From NCBI RefSeq assembly GCF_023078455.1, contig NZ_CP095740.1, positions 2,778,001 through 2,842,000 on the forward strand: 64,000 nt of DNA. Reading direction: 5' to 3'. Shown in pieces: positions 8,735 through 16,219 of this stretch; the first letter of the stretch is position 1, and every line of letters starts with the position of its first letter. Both the position numbers and the translations under genes were made by a program. This DNA is from Luteibacter aegosomatis. GTDB taxonomy: Bacteria; Pseudomonadota; Gammaproteobacteria; Xanthomonadales; Rhodanobacteraceae. The notes beneath the pieces were generated by a model. It was not told where the DNA came from, made no database searches, and saw only the letters and a list, made by a program, of their open reading frames with translations.

Positions 8735-8902
8735 TCAGAAGTCGATGCAGCGTCCGTTCTTTTCCCAGTCGCCGTAACGCGTGGGGTCCAATGGCGCTTT
8801 CTCGACCCCTGGCTCGCCGTTCGTGGGGACGACCGGCGGTACGAGCGGTTTCGCCGGAGCGGAATCGTTCGCGTTTTCGGGCTCGGAGGGATGGTCGGAC
8901 AT
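8735..8902 (-). CDS. SDHAF4-like small protein (DUF1674 family)
   Basis: A 55-residue protein easily missed because of its size. A disordered acidic and proline-rich N terminus (about 1-34) is followed by the invariant DUF1674 tail: D-P-T-R-Y-G-D-W-E-K-N-G-R-C-I-D-F. Eukaryotic SDHAF4 binds free flavinylated SdhA and protects it before assembly, so a matching role is inferred here. Its place, 59 bases upstream of sdhC on the same strand, supports this strongly. It lies back to back with ygfZ, whose start is 126 bases away. Confidence 0.9.
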   Translation of the reverse strand: MSDHPSEPENANDSAPAKPLVPPVVPTNGEPGVEKAPLDPTRYGDWEKNGRCIDF

Positions 8903-9028
8903 GGTTATAAAGCCCTAAAAGCGTAATACCTGTGCCATCGCAGCACAACCTTCGGCTAAGCCGCCGGCCTTGGCTTGGCCTTGGCGCGACCGTATATCTT
9001 ACTCCCCTGTCCCGGATCGCGCCTGCCC

Positions 9029-9811
9029 ATGTCCAGCCGTACCACTCGCCCCATCCTCCTCGCCGGTCCCGACGCGGTCGGCTTCGCCAACGCCCAGCTC
9101 ACCAGCGACGTGCTCTCGCTGGCGACGGGCCGATGGCAGTGGAGCGGCTGGCTCGACCCCAAGGGCCGCGTGCGCGCCCTGCTCCAGGTGGCCCGCCTCG
9201 ACGACGGCCTGCTGGTCCTGCCGCGCGGTGGTGACGGCGAGGCGCTGGCAAACGACCTGAAGCGCTTCGTCTTCCGTTCGAAGGTGACGGTGACCGTTCT
9301 CGGTGCATCGCACGTGGCCGACGGCGACGCATACGACGACGGGCACGCACGCACGCTCGACGACGGCACGTTCGTCTTCGGCGAAGGCGACGCATCGATC
9401 CACGTCGGTAGGCGGGACGATGCGGATGCATGGGTCGCCCGCCACGTGCAAAAGGGATATGCATGGCTTCCCGACGAGGCTCTGAACGAATTGCTTCCGC
9501 CCGCACTCTCGATGGAACGCCTCGGTGCGGTAGCGTTCGACAAAGGTTGTTTCCCGGGTCAGGAAATCGCCGCGCGATTGCACTTCCTGGGCGGACACAA
9601 GCGTCATCTGCGCATCGTCGAATCCGACGCTCCCTTGCGCGAAGGCCGATCGTTGCGCATCGACGGCCGCGATGCGGGCATCGTACTGATGCACAACGCC
9701 TCGGCACCGAAGCTTACATCTTTGGTCGTACTCGACGACGCGTTGTCGCAGGCGGACACTGTTGAAAACGAGAGCATCCGTCTACACGTTTTATCCACGT
9801 TCGCCGCGTGA
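9029..9811 (+). CDS. ygfZ: Folate-binding iron-sulfur cluster repair protein YgfZ
   Basis: A 260-residue relative of GcvT that uses tetrahydrofolate and supports assembly or repair of some Fe-S enzymes. The family signature K-G-C-F-P-G-Q-E (about residues 179-186) is intact, and the N-terminal folate-binding fold is recognisable (Q-L-T-S-D-V). The ATG at 9029 was preferred over one at 8975 because M-S-S-R starts just before the conserved domain. It is divergent from the sdh cluster, whose SdhB subunit needs three Fe-S clusters, a sensible neighbour. Confidence 0.9.
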   Translation: MSSRTTRPILLAGPDAVGFANAQLTSDVLSLATGRWQWSGWLDPKGRVRALLQVARLDDGLLVLPRGGDGEALANDLKRFVFRSKVTVTVLGASHVADGDAYDDGHARTLDDGTFVFGEGDASIHVGRRDDADAWVARHVQKGYAWLPDEALNELLPPALSMERLGAVAFDKGCFPGQEIAARLHFLGGHKRHLRIVESDAPLREGRSLRIDGRDAGIVLMHNASAPKLTSLVVLDDALSQADTVENESIRLHVLSTFAA

Positions 9812-10298
9812 TTTCGCGGCACGCTCGTAAAAATGCGTTCCTGAACGCGTGTGAGCGGAGCCTGAACCAAGCAGTGCCTACACTTGCGCAAAAGGTGATG
9901 CGCCACTAGGCTCCGCCGATCCACTTTTCGTGGCCATGGTGTTTCACCGAGGTCACATACGCGACGAACCGTCGACGATGACGGTACTGGCGCGACCCGG
10001 CAAAGGCCGGAGGATCAAGCAGCGCGCGGCTTCCCCAGGCCAGCGCGCCGTCAGCCGACGGAGCCGCCGCAGCGCGAGCCGCTCCCTTTCGGTGCAACCC
10101 CATACCGACGGATGCGGACGTCCGTCTGGTTCAGTCACAGTGTGTGACGCCCGAGCCATTCACTTCAACGAACCCCAGTGAATGCCATCGGTTGGTCCAG
10201 GTAGTAACGGCCTGCCCGCCCGTCTACCGCTCATACGTCTCCCATGGCTCTTTTCCAAGGCCGCAAGTGACGGAAAAGCTCGTTGGAGGCAGATACAC
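9812..10298. other. 487-base stretch without a convincing gene
   Basis: Short open frames exist on both strands (up to about 83 codons) but none has a good ribosome site plus recognisable sequence. A small inverted repeat GCGTTC-CT-GAACGC lies at 9835-9848 just past ygfZ. The segment from about 10020 to 10110 is rich in CGC/GCC triplets. It probably holds the ygfZ end and the promoter region of the hydrolase at 10299. Confidence 0.5.
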
Positions 10299-10733
10299 AT
10301 GAAACTTTCCGCATTGCTCTGGATGGCGTCCGTCCTTCCAAGCCACCTCGCCGACCAGACGTGCCTGGCGACGACGGTATACCTCGAGGCACGCAGCGAA
10401 CCCACCATCGGCCAGTACGCCGTGGCGGAAGTCGCCCTTCGCCGTCGCGACCGACGCATGGGCGGCAGCAACATCTGCGACGTCGTTTCCGCACCGCGGC
10501 AATTCGCCATCACCACCACGCCGAAGGATTTCGAAGTCAACGATCTCGTCGCATGGACCAAGGCCTGGAAGATCGCCGGCGACTCCATCAACAACTGGAG
10601 CCTGCCCAAGGGCGAACGCCTGGTCTACGTGCCGCAGGCCGATCATTTCGCCACCGTCGCCGTCTCGCCCACGTGGTCGAGCAGCCGCGTGGTTCGCAAG
10701 ATCGGAGACCACGCGTTCTACGCCGTCAACTGA
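10299..10733 (+). CDS. SleB-like cell wall hydrolase (Hydrolase_2 family)
   Basis: A 144-residue exported peptidoglycan hydrolase-like protein. A short hydrophobic leader (L-S-A-L-L-W-M-A-S-V-L) precedes the catalytic domain, which shows the family stretch C-L-A-T-T-V-Y-L-E-A-R-S-E (presumed catalytic Glu) and later P-R-Q-F-A-I. GGAGG lies 9 bases before the ATG at 10299, which decides this start over upstream in-frame codons. It is a single-gene unit with a clear terminator downstream. SleB proteins were first found in spore germination, but in Gram-negatives this domain is generic for wall remodelling. Confidence 0.85.
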   Translation: MKLSALLWMASVLPSHLADQTCLATTVYLEARSEPTIGQYAVAEVALRRRDRRMGGSNICDVVSAPRQFAITTTPKDFEVNDLVAWTKAWKIAGDSINNWSLPKGERLVYVPQADHFATVAVSPTWSSSRVVRKIGDHAFYAVN

Positions 10734-10797
10734 CGAAGCGCCAAAACGTGCGGGGAAAAGGAATCGAGGCGGGCAGCTTGCGATTCCCGGGAAAAGG

Positions 10798-10823
10798 GGC
10801 CCTCGGATGAGGGTCTTTTTTTT
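10798..10823 (+). terminator. Rho-independent terminator of the cell wall hydrolase gene
   Basis: Stem GGCCCTC / GAGGGTC with a GGAT loop, followed by eight T residues. It lies 64 bases after the hydrolase stop codon. Confidence 0.88.
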
Positions 10824-10913
10824 GCCTGCGGAAAATTGCCCATGGAAAAGCCCGGCGGGGATCGGGGCAAAAATCGTTACGCGACAATTTTCGCGACGGC
10901 GCCGGCACGGATC

Positions 10914-10945
10914 AAAAAAAAAAGCCCGCCGTAGCGGGCTTTTTT
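10914..10945 (-). terminator. Bidirectional terminator after the glycine-zipper lipoprotein genes
   Basis: The stem AGCCCGC / GCGGGCT (10923-10929 and 10934-10940) is flanked by ten A on the left and six T on the right, so it can stop transcription from either strand. It lies just past the minus-strand stop at 10965. Confidence 0.88.
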
Positions 10946-10964
10946 AGCCACCTAAACATCCATA

Positions 10965-11429
10965 TCACCGACGGTACACGTGATCGCCGCGCACCTCGAC
11001 GTAGTCGCCGCGACGCAACTGCGGATCCTCGCGTTGCGTGACGGTGGCCCAACGCCCATCGTCCAGGCGAATGCGGACGCGGAACGCGGCTTCGTCACCG
11101 TTGCGCTTGCCTACCGCGTTACCGACGAAACCGCCGGCCACCGCGCCGCCGACCGTCGCGGCCGATCGTCCGTCGCCCTTGCCGATGGTGTTACCCAGGA
11201 GGCCACCCGCGACCGCGCCGATCACCGCTCCCAGCGGGGATGAATCGCGTTGCGTGTAGACCTGTTCCACGTCCTCGACGGTGCCGCACTGCTGGCACCC
11301 GCGCGGCGGGCCGGAATAGACCACGCGATCTTCCCGGTATACCCGGCGCGGCTCCTCGTAACACGCCGTGAGCGACAGGGTGGCGATCGCGGCGGCGACG
11401 ATACCCGCTTTCTGGACGAAGTTGTGCAT
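10965..11429 (-). CDS. Glycine-zipper 2TM outer-membrane lipoprotein (shorter paralogue)
   Basis: A 154-residue lipoprotein. The signal peptide ends in the lipobox L-T-A-C (about residues 20-23). A glycine-zipper region (A-V-I-G-A-V-A-G-G-L-L-G-N-T-I-G-K-G then A-V-A-G-G-F-V-G-N-A-V-G) lies at about 68-108, and the C terminus is a basic domain ending G-D-Y-V-E-V-R-G-D-H-V-Y-R-R. This is the SlyB/YMGG-like family, whose members sit in the outer membrane or periplasm and affect envelope integrity. It lies 29 bases downstream of a related gene on the same strand, a tandem duplication. The ATG at 11429 follows GAGGACGTCACC. Confidence 0.85.
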   Translation of the reverse strand: MHNFVQKAGIVAAAIATLSLTACYEEPRRVYREDRVVYSGPPRGCQQCGTVEDVEQVYTQRDSSPLGAVIGAVAGGLLGNTIGKGDGRSAATVGGAVAGGFVGNAVGKRNGDEAAFRVRIRLDDGRWATVTQREDPQLRRGDYVEVRGDHVYRR

Positions 11430-11458
11430 GGTGACGTCCTCGATGGAATGATGCTGGA

Positions 11459-12049
11459 TCAGCGGGAATCGGAAACGACGCTGACGCCTTCCTGCACTTC
11501 CACGCGGTCGCCCGGATCGTGGTCCATGCGGGTGGTGCGGGTCACGCCGTTGTACTCGTAGCGCACGTCGTAGGCGACGATCCTGTCGCTGCTCTTTCCG
11601 GGTACGGAATCGCACTTGCGCACGGTGCTGGTGACCGTGTTGGTCTCCTGGCGGCGCTCCTGGATCTCGTGTCCGGCGTAACCGCCGCCGACGGCGCCCG
11701 CCACCGTGGCGAGCGTACGGCCCTTGCCGCCGCCGACCTGGTTGCCGAGCAAGCCGCCGGCGATGGCGCCGATGGCCGTACCGGCGATCTGGTGCTGGTC
11801 CTTGACCGGCGCGCGGCGGGTCACGACCTCGTCGTGGCACTCGCGTTGCGGCGCCGTGGAAGTGGTTTCACGCACGGGCTCGACGCTGACCACCCGGCCG
11901 TACTTCGGACCGGCGGGCACGGATGCCGAGGCCGGGCCATTACCGCCGGCGGCCACGTCGGCATTCGCATCGCGATTGCAGGCGGAAAGGCTCAACACCA
12001 AGGCCGCGCCCAAACCTGCGTTCAGGACGGAAATCTTCAACCTGCTCAT
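11459..12049 (-). CDS. Glycine-zipper 2TM outer-membrane lipoprotein (longer paralogue)
   Basis: A 196-residue lipoprotein with lipobox L-S-A-C near residue 24. The glycine-zipper core I-G-A-I-A-G-G-L-L-G-N-Q-V-G-G-G-K-G-R-T (about 93-112) is followed by A-G-A-V-G-G-G-Y-A-G-H-E-I and a tail with paired cysteines and M-D-H-D-P-G-D-R-V-E-V. It shares its whole plan with the neighbour at 10965-11429, so the two probably arose by duplication and are co-transcribed to the terminator at 10914-10945. The ATG is at 12049. Confidence 0.87.
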   Translation of the reverse strand: MSRLKISVLNAGLGAALVLSLSACNRDANADVAAGGNGPASASVPAGPKYGRVVSVEPVRETTSTAPQRECHDEVVTRRAPVKDQHQIAGTAIGAIAGGLLGNQVGGGKGRTLATVAGAVGGGYAGHEIQERRQETNTVTSTVRKCDSVPGKSSDRIVAYDVRYEYNGVTRTTRMDHDPGDRVEVQEGVSVVSDSR

Positions 12050-12194
12050 AACCCTAGTCTCCTAACGAAGTCCGCGACCCCCGATGGCGCAATCGCCCAT
12101 CTTTCGAAGGAAGTCGCCTCGGTGCCATTTGACAATCGCTAAACTGAACGACGCCTTAGACTGACTATCCACACGCCATCCACGCCCTGAACGC

Positions 12195-12965
12195 ATGCCG
12201 GACCTCGTAGACACCCACGCCCACCTCGACGACGGCAGCTTCGACGTCGATCGTCCGCTCATGTTCGAGCGCGCCGAGGAGGCCGGCGTGCGTCGCTGGA
12301 TCGTGCCCGCGACGGATCGCGGCAACTGGGAGGCCATCGAACGGCTGTGCAAGTCGCGTGAAGGCGTTTTTCCCGCCTACGGGCTGCACCCCCTGTGGAC
12401 GGCGAGCCACGCGAACGCCCACCTGGAGGAACTTCCCTCCTGGCTGGACGGGCATGCCGCGGTGGCCGTCGGCGAAATCGGCCTGGATTTCTACGTGGAG
12501 GGCCTGGATGCGGCGCGCCAGCGCGAGGTGTTCGAACGCCAGCTGCAGGTCGCGAAGGAACACGACCTTCCGGTGATCGTGCATGCGCGCCGCGCCTTCG
12601 AGGAAACCATCCACACGTTGCGCCGCGTCGGCGGCATGCGCGGCGTGGTCCACAGCTATTCCGGCAGCGAGGAGCAGGCACGACAGCTGTTCGACCTGGG
12701 TTTCCATATCGGCATCGGCGGGCCGGTCACCTACGACAGGGCGCAGCGCATTCGCCGCGTGGTCGCCTCGATGCCGCTGGAGCGGTTGCTGCTGGAGACC
12801 GATTCGCCCGATCAGCCGTGCGCGCATCACCGCGGGGAACGGAACGAGCCGGCATTCATGGTGGACGTGTTGGAGACCGTCGCTGCGCTACGGGGCACGA
12901 CGATCGACGAAATCGCCGCGACCACGACACGGAATGCCGAGGCGCTGTTTTCCCTCGGCGACTGA
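12195..12965 (+). CDS. TatD-family metal-dependent deoxyribonuclease
   Basis: A 256-residue TIM-barrel hydrolase. The metal ligands are visible: D-T-H-A-H-L-D (7-13), G-E-I-G-L-D (Glu near 95), H-A-R-R (near 132), H-S-Y-S-G-S (near 155) and L-L-E-T-D-S-P-D (Asp near 205). The family covers TatD, YcfH and YjjV, magnesium-dependent DNases with possible roles in DNA repair. The sequence places it near YjjV, but the exact subfamily is not certain. It stands alone, with no obvious operon partner. Confidence 0.9.
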   Translation: MPDLVDTHAHLDDGSFDVDRPLMFERAEEAGVRRWIVPATDRGNWEAIERLCKSREGVFPAYGLHPLWTASHANAHLEELPSWLDGHAAVAVGEIGLDFYVEGLDAARQREVFERQLQVAKEHDLPVIVHARRAFEETIHTLRRVGGMRGVVHSYSGSEEQARQLFDLGFHIGIGGPVTYDRAQRIRRVVASMPLERLLLETDSPDQPCAHHRGERNEPAFMVDVLETVAALRGTTIDEIAATTTRNAEALFSLGD

Positions 12966-13014
12966 GGCCCCGGGTTTCGCGGACACTTGCCCTACGCGGC
13001 GCCGCTTGCTAGCC

Positions 13015-13038
13015 TGATATTTCACCAGCGAAATATCA
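13015..13038. promoter_or_regulatory. Palindromic operator in front of the marR-efflux operon
   Basis: TGATATTTC, six bases, then GAAATATCA: a perfect inverted repeat with 9-base arms ending 9 bases before the marR ATG. A further half-like CAGCGAAATG follows. It is most likely the autoregulatory site of the MarR protein, which would block transcription and translation start when bound. Confidence 0.75.
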
Positions 13039-13047
13039 TCCAGCGAA

Positions 13048-13566
13048 ATGTCCAGCCTGAAACCGTGCGTCGATGCCCTCTACGAGGGCGTCGAGCGTGT
13101 CGCCGACCACATTCCCGGCCTTCCCAAGTGCGAGGTGCTGCTCATCCGCTTGCTGCTGCTCAACGGCGAAGCCTTGCATCGCGACGTCGAGACGAAGCTC
13201 AAGCCGTTCGAGATGAACGACAGCGATTTCCGCACGTTGATGATGCTGTACTCGTCCGCCGACGGCACGTCCACGCCGGGCGAACTCTGCGCGCTGGCCG
13301 AGCAGAAGCCCACGAACATGACGCGCATCACCGGCATGCTGGCCAAGCGTGGCCTCATCACGCGCACCCATGCCACGCACGACCGGCGCCAGGTCGTGCT
13401 CAAGATCACGGCCGACGGCAGGCGCTTCGTGCGCAAGCTGCTGCCGCCCATGTTTCCCGAGCTGGTGGCCAAGTTCTCCTGCTTCAGCGACACCGAACGC
13501 AAGACCTTCGAGCGCCTGCTCAGAAAGCTTGCCCTGCATCTCGACCCGGTGGCCCCCAGCCCATGA
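13048..13566 (+). CDS. MarR-family transcriptional regulator
   Basis: A 172-residue winged-helix repressor. The domain runs from about 55 to 140, with the recognition region P-T-N-M-T-R-I-T-G-M-L-A-K-R-G-L-I and the wing D-R-R-Q-V-V-L-K-I-T. It is the first gene of a four-gene unit with three efflux genes. Its stop overlaps the next ATG (ATGA). It resembles the EmrR arrangement: repression of an EmrAB-type pump until a toxic ligand binds. The operator at 13015-13038 fits autoregulation. Confidence 0.9.
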   Translation: MSSLKPCVDALYEGVERVADHIPGLPKCEVLLIRLLLLNGEALHRDVETKLKPFEMNDSDFRTLMMLYSSADGTSTPGELCALAEQKPTNMTRITGMLAKRGLITRTHATHDRRQVVLKITADGRRFVRKLLPPMFPELVAKFSCFSDTERKTFERLLRKLALHLDPVAPSP

Positions 13567-15023
13567 TCCGATCCCCGCTACGCCACGCCCTGCTCGCCGG
13601 CGCGGTGGCCGTGTCGCTCGCCGCCTGCCACGTACCGGCAAAGATCGATCGGCCCGCCCTTCGCGACGAGGCACCCCTTGCCGGCCTTGCCACGACCAGC
13701 CGCCCCGGCTGGCCCGCCGCCGACTGGTGGCGCGCCTACGGCGATCCCCAGTTGAACGCGCTCATCGAGCTGGCCTTGCGCGGCGCGCCCGACCTCGCCC
13801 AGGCCAAGACCCGCGTGGACACGGCACAGCAGAACATCCGCGTGGCGGCGGCACAGGCGGGCTTGCGTGTCGGCGCCAGCGGCCAGGCCACCCGGCAGCG
13901 GCTGAGCGAACACGGCCTGATCCCGTCGCAGTTCCTCGGCTTCACCTGGTACAACCAGGCCGACCTCGGGCTGCAGGTGAGCTACGACTTCGACTGGTGG
14001 GGCAAGAAGCGTTATGCCATCGAAGCCGCCATCGACAGCGCCCGCGCCGCCGAAGCCGAGCGCTCCGCGGCATCGCTCTCGATCCAGGCGATGGTGGCCG
14101 ACACGTATTTCGGCTGGCTCACCGACGAAGCCCGGGTGGCCCTGGCGGACCAGCTCGTGGCAGCTCGCGAGCGCGCGCTGCGCATCGCCGAACTGCGCGT
14201 GAATCAGGGCGTCGACGTTCCCGATGCCGCCCAGCAGGCACGGGCCGAACTGGCCGCCGCCCGCCAGCAGAAGGTCGCCCTGCAAGGCTCCGCGGACATC
14301 CGTCGCGCTTCGCTAGCCACCCTCGTGGGTGTCTCGCCGTCGGCGCTGCCCGTGCTCACCCCCCGGCCGCTGCCCGAGGTCGCCCCCGGCCTGCCGACCG
14401 ACACGGGCACCAACCTGATGGCCCGCCGACCCGACATCGCCGCCAGCCGCTGGCAGGTCGAGGCCGCTCTGCGCAACACCGATGCCGCCCGTGCGCAGTT
14501 CTTCCCCGACGTCAGCCTCAGGGCGATGGCCGGCTTGTCCAGCATCGACATGGACAAGGTGTTTTCGCGCAGCAGCCGCGTGTTCTCCCTTACCCCGGCC
14601 ATCGACCTGCCCATCTTCGAGGGCGGCGCGCTGGAAGCCGCGCATGGCGTCAGCCGGGCCCAGCTGGGTGCGGCGATCGCGCAATACGACGCGGCCGTCG
14701 CGGCGGCCGCGCGCGACGTCGCCACCCAGGCGTTGGGTGCCGAACAGATCGCCGCACGTCGCGCGCAGCAGGCCGAACAGGTGGATGCGGCTTCGGCATT
14801 GCTCGCCAGCGCGCAGGCCCGCGCCAGGCGCGGCGTGCGCGACGATCGCGAATCGCTCGCCGCCGAGGCCGCGGCGATCCAGCAGCGCGACATGTCCACC
14901 GATCTTCATGGCCAGGCCCTGTCGACCGACGTCGGCCTCGTGAAATCGCTCGGCGGCGGTTATCGCGCCGAACCCGTCACCTCCCTTTCCTCCTCTCGCA
15001 CCGACGGAGCCCCCACCCCATGA
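13563..15023 (+). CDS. Outer-membrane efflux channel (NodT/TolC type lipoprotein)
   Basis: A 486-residue outer-membrane factor. The signal peptide ends with a lipobox-like L-A-A-C (about 18-21), so it is likely lipidated. The domain then shows W-W-R-A-Y-G-D-P-Q-L-N-A-L-I (about 58-71), a hallmark of the RND-type outer-membrane factor family, and two long coiled-coil alpha hairpins rich in Ala and Gln. It forms the exit duct for the membrane-fusion and MFS proteins encoded next, with ATGA overlaps at both ends. Confidence 0.92.
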   Translation: MIRSPLRHALLAGAVAVSLAACHVPAKIDRPALRDEAPLAGLATTSRPGWPAADWWRAYGDPQLNALIELALRGAPDLAQAKTRVDTAQQNIRVAAAQAGLRVGASGQATRQRLSEHGLIPSQFLGFTWYNQADLGLQVSYDFDWWGKKRYAIEAAIDSARAAEAERSAASLSIQAMVADTYFGWLTDEARVALADQLVAARERALRIAELRVNQGVDVPDAAQQARAELAAARQQKVALQGSADIRRASLATLVGVSPSALPVLTPRPLPEVAPGLPTDTGTNLMARRPDIAASRWQVEAALRNTDAARAQFFPDVSLRAMAGLSSIDMDKVFSRSSRVFSLTPAIDLPIFEGGALEAAHGVSRAQLGAAIAQYDAAVAAAARDVATQALGAEQIAARRAQQAEQVDAASALLASAQARARRGVRDDRESLAAEAAAIQQRDMSTDLHGQALSTDVGLVKSLGGGYRAEPVTSLSSSRTDGAPTP

Positions 15024-16219
15024 GCGCCACCCCCAACGACACGAACGCCGCGACACGGGAAAGCGGCAACGCGCCGAAGGACAAGCGCAAACGGGCACGC
15101 GCGCTGCTCGTCGTGCTGCTGGTCTTCGTGCTCGCCGCCGCCCTCTGGCTGCTGCTTTGGCTGTTCGTCTTTTCCACCCGCGAAACCACCGACGACGCCT
15201 ACGTGGGCGGCAATCAGGTGGGTATCTCCGCGCAGGTGCCCGGCATCGTCACGGCGGTCTATGCCGACGACACGCAACGGGTGAATGCCGGCCAGGTGCT
15301 CGTGCGCCTCGACCCCACGGATGCCGACGTGGCCCTGCGCAAGGCCGCCAGCGCACTGGCCCAGGCCGTGCGCCAGGTGCGCCAGCAGACCCAGTCCGCC
15401 GCCAGTGCCGATGCCGCGCTCGCCGCGCGCCGCCTCGACCTCAAGCGGGCCCAGGATGACCTCAAGCGCCGCCTGCCGCTGCTCGCCGAAAAGGCGGTGG
15501 CTCCCGAAGAAGTGCAGCATGCGCGCGACGCGGTGGACACCGCGCGGTCGGCGCTGGAATCCGCGCAACGCCAGGCCGACGCCAGCCGTGCGCTGGTCGA
15601 CGGCAGCGACGTGCAGGACAACCCCGCCGTGCAACAGGCCCGCGCCAACTACCGCCAGGCCTGGGTGGCCGCGCAGCGCAATGCCATCGTCGCGCCGGTG
15701 GACGGCTACGTCGCCCAGCGCAGCGTGCAGGTGGGCAACAGCGTGCAGCCGGGGCAGCCATTGATGACCGTACTGCCGTTGCATGACCTGTGGGTGGATG
15801 CGAACTTCAAGGAAAGCCAGTTGCGCCATGTGCGCATCGGCCAACCGGCGAAGATCGAAGCCGACATCTACGGCGGCGGCGTCGAATACCACGGCAAGGT
15901 CGTGGGCCTGGGTGCCGGCACCGGCAGCGTGTTCTCCCTGCTGCCCGCGCAGAACGCCACGGGCAACTGGATCAAGGTGGTGCAGCGCGTGCCGGTGCGC
16001 ATCGCGATCGATCCGAAGGACCTCCAGTCGCATCCGCTGCGCATCGGCCTGTCCACGGCCGTCACCGTCGACATCACCGATGACAAGGGCGACGTGCTGG
16101 CGAAGTCGCCCTCCACCGGGGCGGTGGCGCAGACCACGGTATACGACGACGTTGCCGCGAAAGCCGACGCGGCGGCCGATGCCATCGTGGCGTCGAATCT
16201 CGGGACGGACGTGCCTTGA
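15020..16219 (+). CDS. emrA: EmrA-like periplasmic membrane-fusion protein
   Basis: A 399-residue HlyD-family adaptor. It has a basic N terminus, one membrane helix (about 28-50), then T-T-D-D-A-Y-V-G-G-N (about 56-65), which is characteristic of EmrA. A lipoyl half-motif, a long coiled coil (about 105-215) and V-D-G-Y-V-A-Q-R-S-V-Q-V-G follow. It joins the MFS pump in the inner membrane to the outer-membrane channel. Its start overlaps the upstream stop, and its stop overlaps the TTG start of the pump. Confidence 0.93.
   Translation: MSATPNDTNAATRESGNAPKDKRKRARALLVVLLVFVLAAALWLLLWLFVFSTRETTDDAYVGGNQVGISAQVPGIVTAVYADDTQRVNAGQVLVRLDPTDADVALRKAASALAQAVRQVRQQTQSAASADAALAARRLDLKRAQDDLKRRLPLLAEKAVAPEEVQHARDAVDTARSALESAQRQADASRALVDGSDVQDNPAVQQARANYRQAWVAAQRNAIVAPVDGYVAQRSVQVGNSVQPGQPLMTVLPLHDLWVDANFKESQLRHVRIGQPAKIEADIYGGGVEYHGKVVGLGAGTGSVFSLLPAQNATGNWIKVVQRVPVRIAIDPKDLQSHPLRIGLSTAVTVDITDDKGDVLAKSPSTGAVAQTTVYDDVAAKADAAADAIVASNLGTDVP

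Noticed and set aside
13349..16219. A 956-codon frame spanning the efflux genes
   Set aside because: Only its last 399 codons (the emrA-like gene from 15020) are real; the rest is another frame over marR and the outer-membrane factor gene.
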